The translations under genes and the position numbers were made by a program. Below, one piece after another: positions 32,456-40,741 of a stretch of 64,000 bases of DNA. Position 1 is the stretch's first letter. Each line of letters opens with the position of its first letter. The notes beneath the pieces are model-generated. The model searched no databases, was not told the origin of the DNA, and saw nothing but the letters and a program-made list of their open reading frames with translations. This DNA is from a virus. The DNA lies in the IMG/VR virus record IMGVR_UViG_3300017527_000512, positions 100,541 to 164,540 of that record. One strand, written 5' to 3'.

Positions 32456-33211
32456 ATGTCTTTAAACACTTTTAAAAAAGAAAGAATTGTAAGTTGGCTT
32501 AGAGAAAGTAATGTTTTATCCTTTTCTTCGCAGAATGATTTCATTTTAAAATCGGGAATAAAGTCTCGATATTATTTTGATTTTAGTCGGATTTGTACGG
32601 ATTATGATTTAGGTAGAGTAGGAAAGTTCTTTTATGAAACATTATATCAGAACGAATTACTTTATGGGGATAAAGTAATTTATGGAGTGTCTTATAAAGC
32701 AATTCCTTTAGCAATTTCATTAACATTATTTCAAGAATCAGCCCGCGACGCTAAATCGGAATTTCTCCATAAGGAGAGAGAAGGTCGTGGAACATATAAT
32801 TGCCGTTTATCTTATTCCTTTAAAAAGAAAGATACGGACATTTATTGTGGAGAGATTTTAGAAAGTAAGGATGTCGTCCTTATTGATGATGTACTAACCA
32901 CAGGATCTTCAATTTATGAAGCTTATAATGATGTTATTTCTCAGGGAGGTAAACCTGTTGCGGTTATTGTATTCCTTGATAGGATGAATATTATTAACCC
33001 GGAAGATTCTGAAGTTTCTTATTTAAGTAATTCTTCCCTCAAAAAGAGGAATAGGGCATCTTCATTCTTAAAAGATGTTATTGATATTCCGGTTATTTCT
33101 GTAGTATCAATGATAGATGTCTTAGAATATTTATTTGTTAATCGTAAATTTACAGAATGCTGTAAATTTATAGAAGAAGAAATCGAGTATCGGTCCTTCA
33201 GACATGCTTAA
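32456..33211 (+). CDS. pyrE: orotate phosphoribosyltransferase-like enzyme
   Basis: 251 residues. FILKSGIKSRYYFDFS matches the OPRT F-x-L-x-S-G-x-x-S-x-x-Y-x-D start, YGVSYKAIPLA the V-x-x-K/G-x-I-P-x-A strand, HKERE the catalytic loop, and VVLIDDVLTTGSSI the PRPP-binding motif. It would make orotidine monophosphate from orotate and PRPP in pyrimidine synthesis. Longer than bacterial PyrE (about 210) due to the C-terminal part. The 3' end holds an 11-bp perfect hairpin (33145-33170). Confidence 0.85.
   Translation: MSLNTFKKERIVSWLRESNVLSFSSQNDFILKSGIKSRYYFDFSRICTDYDLGRVGKFFYETLYQNELLYGDKVIYGVSYKAIPLAISLTLFQESARDAKSEFLHKEREGRGTYNCRLSYSFKKKDTDIYCGEILESKDVVLIDDVLTTGSSIYEAYNDVISQGGKPVAVIVFLDRMNIINPEDSEVSYLSNSSLKKRNRASSFLKDVIDIPVISVVSMIDVLEYLFVNRKFTECCKFIEEEIEYRSFRHA
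33145..33170 (+). repeat. 11-bp perfect stem-loop at the end of pyrE-like gene
   Basis: 33145-33155 pairs exactly with 33160-33170 around AATG, inside the coding sequence. Confidence 0.6.
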
Positions 33212-33725
33212 ATCTATTGACAATAAAGCGCAGTGGTATTCTTTCTTAAAAGAAAAAGAGGGGGTATTAAACTCTGCGGTTATGTACAGTACAAATGATT
33301 TCTTGAGACAGTATCTCTCATTCGATTTTAATACTAAGTGGATGTTTCGATATAAGAAACAGATTGGAGGCAAGTCTCCTGTTTTCTACACTTTAGATAT
33401 GGTCTTTTTTATAAATCAGCAGGAACGTTCTTTATTACCCTTTACTACTATTACCAAAGTACTTGATGATGATGCAATAATTGTTCAAGGTCATTGGAAC
33501 GGAATGTTTGCAGAATGTTCATTTGATAAAGTTGTAATTAAAGATACTCTACTAAATAAGAGATTAGGAAAGCTTCAATTGAAGATACTTATGGGACCTT
33601 GGTTTGATGTGATGGACTCTTGGTTAGATTACTTTCCTAATCACATTATTGAATTTTCATTTTATAGTAAGGGCCAGGGCATTCTTAATGAACCTTTAAT
33701 GATTTGGGAGATAAGAAACTATTGA
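33204..33725 (+). CDS. hypothetical protein
   Basis: 173 residues; soluble, Trp/Phe/Tyr-rich. Overlaps the pyrE-like gene by 8 nt. Unrecognised. Confidence 0.5.
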   Translation: MLKSIDNKAQWYSFLKEKEGVLNSAVMYSTNDFLRQYLSFDFNTKWMFRYKKQIGGKSPVFYTLDMVFFINQQERSLLPFTTITKVLDDDAIIVQGHWNGMFAECSFDKVVIKDTLLNKRLGKLQLKILMGPWFDVMDSWLDYFPNHIIEFSFYSKGQGILNEPLMIWEIRNY

Positions 33726-33907
33726 AGAAGATATCAGTGCGAACAGCCATAATTTCTTTATCTGATTATACGAAGAGGATGTCTTGTCCTATTTCAAAGA
33801 TGAAAGACTACAAATGGCTTAAAGAGAATTTACCTATTTTAAACCCTTTCTCTCCTTTCTTAGCGAGAGCATTATACTGTATAGATTTTATTTTAAAAGG
33901 AGAGTAA
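33722..33907 (+). CDS. small basic protein
   Basis: 61 residues from TTG 33722, which overlaps the preceding stop; a TTG at 33704 is the alternative. Lys/Arg-rich, ends just before AAAGGAG of the next gene. Unrecognised. Confidence 0.4.
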   Translation: MKKISVRTAIISLSDYTKRMSCPISKMKDYKWLKENLPILNPFSPFLARALYCIDFILKGE

Positions 33908-33908
33908 T

Positions 33909-34136
33909 TTGCGAGGTTTTTACAAGAAACAGAAACCTATTAAAGAACTTATAGAAGAAGCAGTATCTATTATTAAAGATAGGTATTCATTTTTAGAGTG
34001 GTATGCGGATCATATTATTGATTATGATACTAATAAAATTGTATTATTCATAAAGAAGGGAAATGCTATTTCTGACTTTAACATAAAGTTTATAGCAGGT
34101 GTTCCGGTGTTGTTGCGAATTTCTAATAGGTTTTAA
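33909..34136 (+). CDS. small hypothetical protein
   Basis: 75 residues starting at TTG 33909 with AAAGGAGAG upstream; no good ATG exists in the frame near this ribosome-binding site. Unrecognised; followed after 3 nt by the SbcC-like gene. Confidence 0.45.
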   Translation: MRGFYKKQKPIKELIEEAVSIIKDRYSFLEWYADHIIDYDTNKIVLFIKKGNAISDFNIKFIAGVPVLLRISNRF

Positions 34137-34139
34137 TAT

Positions 34140-35525
34140 ATGATTAATGTTTCATTAACTAATTTTCAGGCTTTTAAGAAAGCTGATTTTGACATAGATG
34201 GTTTTACTGTAGTTACAGGATTAAACGATTTAGGTAAATCTGCACTTATCCGTGCGGTTACTTATCCTATTCAGGGACAAACAGGGGATTTCTTCATTAG
34301 AGATGGGGAGAATGAAACATCGGTTAAGCAAATTTTCAATTATCCTTCACACGGTCTTAACAATCGAGAAGTTCTTTGGAAGAAAAAGAAGAAAAGTAAA
34401 CAATTATATAAAGATGTCGCTACAGGCCAATTCTTCGAGAAGTATTCAAACATTAGAGAATTTGATGAGCGTATTAATGTAGGTGAGCTTAAAGTAAATG
34501 ACAAACTATCTATCAACCCTCAAATTGCTCAGTGGTATGATCCTCCTTTTTTATTAATAGACTCTAAAGAGAATTTACATCGAGCACTGCTACTCGTATT
34601 CAATCTTTCTGTTCTATCAGAGATAGATGCGGATATTAATTCAGAGAATCATAGTACTAAGGTTTTATTATCTAAACTATCTTCAGATTATGACAAAGCT
34701 TACACTGAGTATAATCAACGAGATTTGAATAGTGCACAAAAACAATTAGAGTTTTTCTCCTCTCAGTATGAGGGAGTATACAATGACTTACAGAGCTTGG
34801 ATTCTTTTATAGAGTTAGATAAATCATTACAAGAATTAGAAAAGAATACTTCTTTTTCATCATTAGTAGTTTCTACTATGACTTCTTTTTCAGACACTTT
34901 AACAAAGATTGCAGATTTTAATGATTTATTCTCTATTCAGAAAGAGATTTTAGATTTAGAATATACAATTTCTGTAGTTAGGGGGTCAGAGGATTCCTTT
35001 AAAGATGTGGAGAAAGATGTCACATGTCTTCAAGAATTCTTTGAGTTAATGAGTTTTTCTTATGATGATTCATATCTTCGAGCATGTACCAACGCAGTTC
35101 CTATTCTTAAGAGTCTATTACCTATTATAGATGAGTATGAGTCTTATAAACTTATGGAGTCCGAAGTTACTGGATTAAATCTTGTAGAGAAAGAAATATA
35201 CTTAAATAATACCTTAAAATCTTCTATTTTAGGTTTTAACCATCAGATAGATATAATGTTTGATTATCAGAACATTGCCAGAGTAATGTTCGACGATACT
35301 TATTTACGATCTTTAGAACAGTGTCAGTCTCTTTCTCAAGAACAGGTTAAAGATTTAATCGTTTTTGAGAATTTTATTCGTATAAGTTCTATGTATCAGT
35401 CAATAGGTACTTTCACAAAGGAATTATTATCTTTAGAAAAGTTATCTAAAGATATGTATCTATCTTTAGATATAATAGATAATAAAATAAATAGTTTAGA
35501 CAACTGCCCTTTATGTGGCAAATAA
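34140..35525 (+). CDS. SbcC/gp46-like ATPase, N-terminal part to zinc hook
   Basis: 461 residues. MINVSLTNFQAFKKADFDI and TVVTGLNDLGKSALIRAV are the Rad50/SbcC start with Walker A (G-x-N-x-x-G-K-S). A long coiled-coil region follows, and the protein ends NSLDNCPLCGK, the C-P-x-C zinc hook that normally sits in the middle of SbcC. So this gene supplies only the first half; the return coil and second ATPase half are on the next two genes. The complex with SbcD degrades DNA ends in recombination. Confidence 0.85.
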   Translation: MINVSLTNFQAFKKADFDIDGFTVVTGLNDLGKSALIRAVTYPIQGQTGDFFIRDGENETSVKQIFNYPSHGLNNREVLWKKKKKSKQLYKDVATGQFFEKYSNIREFDERINVGELKVNDKLSINPQIAQWYDPPFLLIDSKENLHRALLLVFNLSVLSEIDADINSENHSTKVLLSKLSSDYDKAYTEYNQRDLNSAQKQLEFFSSQYEGVYNDLQSLDSFIELDKSLQELEKNTSFSSLVVSTMTSFSDTLTKIADFNDLFSIQKEILDLEYTISVVRGSEDSFKDVEKDVTCLQEFFELMSFSYDDSYLRACTNAVPILKSLLPIIDEYESYKLMESEVTGLNLVEKEIYLNNTLKSSILGFNHQIDIMFDYQNIARVMFDDTYLRSLEQCQSLSQEQVKDLIVFENFIRISSMYQSIGTFTKELLSLEKLSKDMYLSLDIIDNKINSLDNCPLCGK

Positions 35526-35539
35526 TTAGGAGATTTTAA

Positions 35540-35953
35540 ATGGAAGGTAAAACTTTAAGAGAGAATGTTTTAACAGGTAACATTCCAGAGAATGTACAGG
35601 CAGTGATGGATAAAGTTAATCCAGAGAACATTAGCGATATAGTAACCTTGAAAGAAGATTTAACAAAGAATATCTCCAAGTACGAAGAGAGAATTTCTAA
35701 TCTTAAAACTCAAGAGAAAGAGTTATTTACCAAAGCACAAGAGATGTTTGGTATCAGAACTAAAGATGACTTAAGCAAGTTATTTGAAGACAAGAAAGTT
35801 GCTGTTTCTAATGCTATTGTAAATTTAAACAACTTAGTTTCAAGTTTACGTAATGTGTATCAGCAATGGGATCCGGACACTAAAGAGAAGTTTCCAGAGG
35901 TTATTGGTATTTGTGATAAATTCGAACAGGTTAAGTCAAGCTTAGGAATTTAA
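35540..35953 (+). CDS. middle coiled-coil piece of the split SbcC
   Basis: 137 residues, mostly heptads (VTLKEDLTKNISKYEERIS, TQEKELFTKAQEM). It lies exactly where the returning coil of SbcC would be encoded and starts 14 nt after the zinc-hook stop with its own AGGAG site. No ATPase motif. Role in the complex is inferred from order. Confidence 0.6.
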   Translation: MEGKTLRENVLTGNIPENVQAVMDKVNPENISDIVTLKEDLTKNISKYEERISNLKTQEKELFTKAQEMFGIRTKDDLSKLFEDKKVAVSNAIVNLNNLVSSLRNVYQQWDPDTKEKFPEVIGICDKFEQVKSSLGI

Positions 35954-35954
35954 T

Positions 35955-36572
35955 GTGATTTTAGATCTTTCAAAAGATTTAGGCACTCTTATCTCAAAAG
36001 TAGAAACAGTAAATAATGAATCTTATCAGCATGTTAAAAATATGTATGATGACATTGAGGACATGCGTAAAGTTGAGAAGGTTTCTGATGTTTCGAGAGA
36101 TGTGCTTAAGACAATAAGCAAAGCATATTTAGACGAAGACAAGACAGAGTTAGAGACTATTTTATCTGATGCTGTTTCTAAGATATTTCGAGATAAGTAT
36201 ATTGTTAAGTTTGAGATATCAGAAACAAGTAAGAGAGCGGATATTACTTTAATAAAAGGTGATATGAGTCCAGTACCTACTAAGTCAGGTAATGGGGCCG
36301 GAGTTATTGAATTTATTTCATTAGTACTTCGTATTTTTTACATTTCAAATAAAGGGCTGCTTCCCTTGCTTATTCTTGATGAGCACCTAGCTAAAATAGC
36401 AGATGAGTACGTTCCTGATGTTTCAGAGTTTATAAATACTCTTTGTAAAGATCACGGACTAGATGTCTTTTTAGTAACTCACAACAAGAATTTTGCAAAT
36501 CACGCAAACTTACATTATGAAGTAATTAAAGATCCTAGGGGAGATTCATCCGCTTTGAAGAGAGTTAAATAA
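35955..36572 (+). CDS. SbcC/gp46-like ATPase, C-terminal part
   Basis: 205 residues. Contains KSGNGAGVIEFISLVLRI (ABC signature helix region), LPLLILDEHLA (Walker B with catalytic Glu) and VFLVTHNKNF (H-loop). This is the second half of the Rad50/SbcC head. Starts at GTG 35955 just after the preceding stop. Together with the two upstream genes it rebuilds one SbcC of about 800 residues. Confidence 0.8.
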   Translation: MILDLSKDLGTLISKVETVNNESYQHVKNMYDDIEDMRKVEKVSDVSRDVLKTISKAYLDEDKTELETILSDAVSKIFRDKYIVKFEISETSKRADITLIKGDMSPVPTKSGNGAGVIEFISLVLRIFYISNKGLLPLLILDEHLAKIADEYVPDVSEFINTLCKDHGLDVFLVTHNKNFANHANLHYEVIKDPRGDSSALKRVK

Positions 36573-37637
36573 ATGGAAAATATAACGTCTAATAAAGATA
36601 TATCAAATAATCTTCTACAGAATTACAATTTTAATTATAGGTATAACTCTGCGGGAGATTTCAAATTCTTATATTTTTCAGATTCTCATATGTCTTCAAT
36701 TCCTCCTGCAGGTAGATATGATAATTACCCGATGACAATAATACGTAAATTAGATTGGGCATTAAATCATGCGAAGGCTCAGGGATGTCGTTTTGTTCTT
36801 TGTGGAGGAGACTTCAATACTTCGGTATCTAGAGAGTCAAACAGAGAAGAACATAAATTCCTTATTTCAAATATGGTGAAGAAATATGGATTATCCATTT
36901 TCTTTAATCCAGGAAACCATGATACACTAACTAGTTATGCGACTTTATTTGAATCTCCTATATCATGGTATATTAATGATGGCAGTCTTATTCCATTCAC
37001 ATCTTTAGAAATAGGAGACTACTTCCGTGTAGTTGCTCTTCCTTATTCTTCTCAGAATATTGAAGTAGATTCATTTGTTCATAAGCAGTGTTACTCTTAT
37101 TTAGAGGAAATGAAGGATCATCCTTATCAGTATTTATTCTTTATGGTTCATCAATTGATAGAATCAGATTACTACGCTAAATACGGTGTAAACTTTAAGC
37201 TATTAAAATCCTTCAATCCTACCGCAACGCTTGTTGGTCATGAGCATGCAGATAAAGGCACTTACGAACATAACGGAATGACTTTTATCCAGCCGGGGGC
37301 CTTATCTAGATATCATAACGCAGAGGACGAGCATAAGAGAGCTCCTAAAGTTGCTGTAGTATCAGTAAAGCAGTCCTCAGGTACTTGGGATGTAGAGTAT
37401 ACGAAGATTCCTATTGAAGAGCCTAGAAGGGTATTTTATATGACAAGAAGAGAGGTCAAGAATGATATTGACTCTTTTAGAGATTCTATGAGATCTTTAT
37501 CAGAGGTAATATTTTCAGCTTCTGACTCTAATAAAGAAAGAAGTGGTAAACGGATAAGAGATCTTATTGCTGAACACTCTCCCGATGAGGGCGTAAGAGA
37601 TTATCTAGACGTTAAGTTACAGAACAGAGGATTTTAA
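36573..37637 (+). CDS. SbcD/gp47-like Mre11-family nuclease
   Basis: 354 residues with calcineurin-like phosphoesterase motifs: LYFSDSHMS, LCGGDFNTS, FFNPGNHDTL, MVHQLIE and LVGHEHADKGTYEHNG, then FIQPGALSR. Forms the nuclease of the SbcCD complex that trims double-strand ends; in T4 it supports origin- and recombination-dependent replication. Starts directly at the stop of the C-terminal SbcC piece. Confidence 0.9.
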   Translation: MENITSNKDISNNLLQNYNFNYRYNSAGDFKFLYFSDSHMSSIPPAGRYDNYPMTIIRKLDWALNHAKAQGCRFVLCGGDFNTSVSRESNREEHKFLISNMVKKYGLSIFFNPGNHDTLTSYATLFESPISWYINDGSLIPFTSLEIGDYFRVVALPYSSQNIEVDSFVHKQCYSYLEEMKDHPYQYLFFMVHQLIESDYYAKYGVNFKLLKSFNPTATLVGHEHADKGTYEHNGMTFIQPGALSRYHNAEDEHKRAPKVAVVSVKQSSGTWDVEYTKIPIEEPRRVFYMTRREVKNDIDSFRDSMRSLSEVIFSASDSNKERSGKRIRDLIAEHSPDEGVRDYLDVKLQNRGF

Positions 37638-37640
37638 TCT

Positions 37641-38687
37641 ATGATAAATAAAGATGTTTATGCTGCTTTAGCAGAGAAGAAGTTACTTACATATTCTAAT
37701 TATGATGTGTACATTCCAAATATTATGGATAGGAAAGATAGTTTCCTTTTAAGTTCATGTGTCAATGAGTTTAAGAATAAGTCAATTTTCCTCAAACCTA
37801 AAATAAAAGCAATATCTCCTTCATCGTTAGGAAACTTCCTTAGCTGTGAACAAGATTTCTGGTTAAAATATGGAGAGTGTGTAAAGCAAGATCCATTCAT
37901 TCAAACTGACACTACATTTAATGGCAGCCGACTTCAATTATTTTTCCATAAGTTTTGTGCTTATTACAATCATTTCAGAGCTTATACAGAGGAAATCTTA
38001 ACAGGCATTATGCAGGAAGTTATAGAAGAAGTTCCTGTATCAGAATATAATGGGGAGGGAAATGCTCCTGATTTCAATCTAGATTTAATCCGTAATTCTT
38101 TAGACTTTTTCCTTAAGATGTATGGTTTATCTCCTAATATCTTTATCCATCCTGAGGTTAATTGGGATTTCCCAGTTTATTATGTTTCAAGATCAAAGAA
38201 AGAATACATGAGACAGGTTATTGCGGGAGCAGCAGATTTTATTATTTACAGCGGGGATGATCCTTTAATTTCATTCGACGGCAAGAACACTCCCTCTCGG
38301 AACATTCCTTCAAGACCGGGTATATTTAACCAGAATATATTTCCAGAAGATTTTGCATCTGTGACTCTTTTATCGGATGATCAGAAGGTCAAGTCTCCTA
38401 ATCTATTTCAACCATTATTTCCTGCAATGCTTCATGGAGTAAAGCACGTGGGCTTTTATTATTTTAATACAGGTCAAGTTGAATTGTACCAATGGGATAA
38501 ATTTGAAGATCTTCAACACTTATTTGCAGTACAATTCAAATTATTGAAGAAATGTTTAAATTATCCAAATAAGAATAAATTCGATACTAATGGACGTTGG
38601 TGTAAGAGATGTTCTGTTAAGGATCACTGTATTAACCCAAAGATAGATTTCAAGAAGGGAGTACTAAGCTCTCTTGTTAAGGATTAA
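37641..38687 (+). CDS. Cas4/RecB-like PD-(D/E)XK nuclease with Fe-S cysteines
   Basis: 348 residues. ISPSSLGNFLSCEQDFWLKY is the first motif with a Cys; GAADFIIY and LISFDGKN give the D ... D-x-K active site; RWCKRCSVKDHC near the end supplies three cysteines that with the first could hold a 4Fe-4S cluster, as in Cas4 and AddB. Likely a 5'-3' exonuclease acting with SbcCD and the clamp. Three bases separate it from the sbcD-like gene. Confidence 0.8.
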   Translation: MINKDVYAALAEKKLLTYSNYDVYIPNIMDRKDSFLLSSCVNEFKNKSIFLKPKIKAISPSSLGNFLSCEQDFWLKYGECVKQDPFIQTDTTFNGSRLQLFFHKFCAYYNHFRAYTEEILTGIMQEVIEEVPVSEYNGEGNAPDFNLDLIRNSLDFFLKMYGLSPNIFIHPEVNWDFPVYYVSRSKKEYMRQVIAGAADFIIYSGDDPLISFDGKNTPSRNIPSRPGIFNQNIFPEDFASVTLLSDDQKVKSPNLFQPLFPAMLHGVKHVGFYYFNTGQVELYQWDKFEDLQHLFAVQFKLLKKCLNYPNKNKFDTNGRWCKRCSVKDHCINPKIDFKKGVLSSLVKD

Positions 38688-38690
38688 ACA

Positions 38691-39161
38691 ATGCAGAAGA
38701 AAAGAAATGTCAAACCTTATTCTAAAGTAGTTATGCCTGAAAGAGAGAAATCTTCTGTAGGTAAAGAAGAGACTGAGGACAAAGTTGTAAAATCTAATAG
38801 ATGTATGATTTGTAGAAAGCATGTTAAGGATGTTCATGAAACATTAATTCAGGTGGCAGTTAAGAATGATCCCTGGGTAGTTTCTGTTATCAAAGCATGT
38901 GATAAATGCTTAGTTAAAGTTAACCTGAGCAAAGTAAAAGCTGATTTATCAATAATTAAATTCCCTGTTTCTAAAGTCCATAAGTTGGATAACCTTACGT
39001 GGTATCAATACCATTTACTAATTTCAAAGATGTTTGAAAATGTAGATTGGGATAAGAAAGATTGGAAAGAAGGAAAATCTCCTTTTAAGGAAGGAGCTAT
39101 GGATACTTTAAATGTAAAGGAAGAAGTGTCGGTAGATTTTATAGATAAAAAGAAAGAATAA
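38691..39161 (+). CDS. zinc-binding protein of unknown role
   Basis: 156 residues: a basic N-terminus, CMICRKH near residue 38 and CDKC near 74 (a zinc site), and an acidic C-terminus. Sits between nuclease and clamp genes, where T4-like phages encode late-transcription or recombination factors; a link to those is only positional. Confidence 0.5.
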   Translation: MQKKRNVKPYSKVVMPEREKSSVGKEETEDKVVKSNRCMICRKHVKDVHETLIQVAVKNDPWVVSVIKACDKCLVKVNLSKVKADLSIIKFPVSKVHKLDNLTWYQYHLLISKMFENVDWDKKDWKEGKSPFKEGAMDTLNVKEEVSVDFIDKKKE

Positions 39162-39208
39162 GTTTGTTTGTGCTTTGTAATAATTAATATTAAATAGGAG
39201 TTTTATAT

Positions 39209-40714
39209 ATGACAACAGAAGAAAAGTTTGAGAAAGTCGACGGCGTTGATGTTCTTAAAGAAGATAAAATTGGAGATACTAATGAAAATAATCAGCAGTT
39301 GAGAACACTGCCTGACGGCAGAACTACTTCAGCTCCTGAACTTAAAACATTTGGTGATGATAAGAGACCTGATTTTGCAGAAGATTTTGAAAGTCCTTTT
39401 GATGTATCAGCTGCTTTAGAGGGCGAGCCTAAACCAAATGCAGTTAGTGTAGATTTCCCAGATCCGGATACAGATTATTTTTATGTAAATAATGAGTTTA
39501 TATCCTCTTTAGGTGCTTGTATATCTGTGCTTAACAGTACAAGCAAGGATCTTATTCTTAGATCCGTTCATGTTCATCTGTCGAAAAAGAAATGTTATTG
39601 TATGGCCACTAGCATGCAGTGTAACATTTATAAGGAGTTCACTTTAGAGAGTTTTGAAGTTCTTAAAGATGAAGGTGTTTCTATTGATTTAGACGCTTTT
39701 AAAGTATGGGAACTGTTTAAACTGATTAAATCACGGAAGAGAATTTTAATTTATGATAAACACATTACTTTGGAATATGCAGCGGGCGTTAGTAAGGTTC
39801 ATATGGATCGAAATGTTGTTGGTATTCCTAACCATTTCTCAGAGATTATCCCTGAAGCTATGGAAGAGTGGTTTAATTCTAAGATGGATGTTGCTTATAA
39901 TGGTTTTTACTTTATCAGCAAGTTCATTTGTAGTGGAGGAACTCTTCAAAATGTGGTAGTTAAAGAGAGCGATCTTTTTGCGAATGATAAAGGACTGGTT
40001 CTTAGTTATAAATTTCCTGAAGCAGGTGATAAGGCATTTTCCATTTTACCTGGAGATATTCAAAAGATTATTATGTATCTCTCAGTTTTTAAAACCTCTG
40101 GTATTGATGTGAAATATTATGTTAACCCTGGAGACAGTGGTATGATGTATATTTCTCTATCAGGTGATGAGTTTACTAATTATATTAGCTTTCCTATCAC
40201 TACTGATGGTTTTATAACAGTTAATGCATTGAAGACGTATGATACTGTGAATGAAATTGAGATGTCATTTAACATAAACACTGTTCTATTTAAGAGAGCT
40301 TTGAAGATACTTTCTTTAGTTCTTGAAGGTAAAACAACCTTAGATATTTCAGTTACAGACAGTTTAAAATTCCTTATTATATCGGCAGAGACTCAAGGTC
40401 GCCGTGTTTCTAGTGAAAGGGTTCCTATAGAAATGCTGAAAACTGTTGATGGTTTCAATCCAAAAGACTTTGTAACCTTTATTGATATTAAGAAGTTCAC
40501 TGATACGCTCAAGTGTATTGACCCAGAAAACTTCAATCTCACTGTGTATAAGAATATCTCAGGATTCACTTCCTGTATGAATGATTTAGACCGCAAGTCT
40601 ATTCTTCATATTTCAGCGTCAGATAAATCGTCTGTACTTAAATCACGTAAGGTAATAGCTGCAGAGAAAGCAAAGAAGGAAGCCGCAGCTGAAGCACAAA
40701 CAGCTCCTGCTTAA
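39209..40714 (+). CDS. sliding-clamp-like protein (DnaN/gp45 type)
   Basis: 501 residues. A disordered acidic N-terminus (about 80 residues) precedes three repeated clamp-like domains: residues about 95-220 (FISSLGACISVLNS, LRSVHVHLSK), 225-350 and 365-480 (FKRALKILSLVLEG, LKFLIISAETQG, FKPKD-like FNPKDFVTFID). The tail is Ala/Lys-rich. Clamp rings tether polymerase and, in T4, also late transcription. Longer than DnaN (about 370) because of both tails. Call rests on domain pattern and context, not on one motif. Confidence 0.55.
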   Translation: MTTEEKFEKVDGVDVLKEDKIGDTNENNQQLRTLPDGRTTSAPELKTFGDDKRPDFAEDFESPFDVSAALEGEPKPNAVSVDFPDPDTDYFYVNNEFISSLGACISVLNSTSKDLILRSVHVHLSKKKCYCMATSMQCNIYKEFTLESFEVLKDEGVSIDLDAFKVWELFKLIKSRKRILIYDKHITLEYAAGVSKVHMDRNVVGIPNHFSEIIPEAMEEWFNSKMDVAYNGFYFISKFICSGGTLQNVVVKESDLFANDKGLVLSYKFPEAGDKAFSILPGDIQKIIMYLSVFKTSGIDVKYYVNPGDSGMMYISLSGDEFTNYISFPITTDGFITVNALKTYDTVNEIEMSFNINTVLFKRALKILSLVLEGKTTLDISVTDSLKFLIISAETQGRRVSSERVPIEMLKTVDGFNPKDFVTFIDIKKFTDTLKCIDPENFNLTVYKNISGFTSCMNDLDRKSILHISASDKSSVLKSRKVIAAEKAKKEAAAEAQTAPA

Positions 40715-40741
40715 AAGCAATTAATTTATATAGGATATAAG

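Noticed and set aside
37641-38687. Evidence for a phage CRISPR-Cas system from the Cas4-like nuclease
   Set aside because: There are no other cas genes or arrays; nucleases of this type are common in phage recombination modules.
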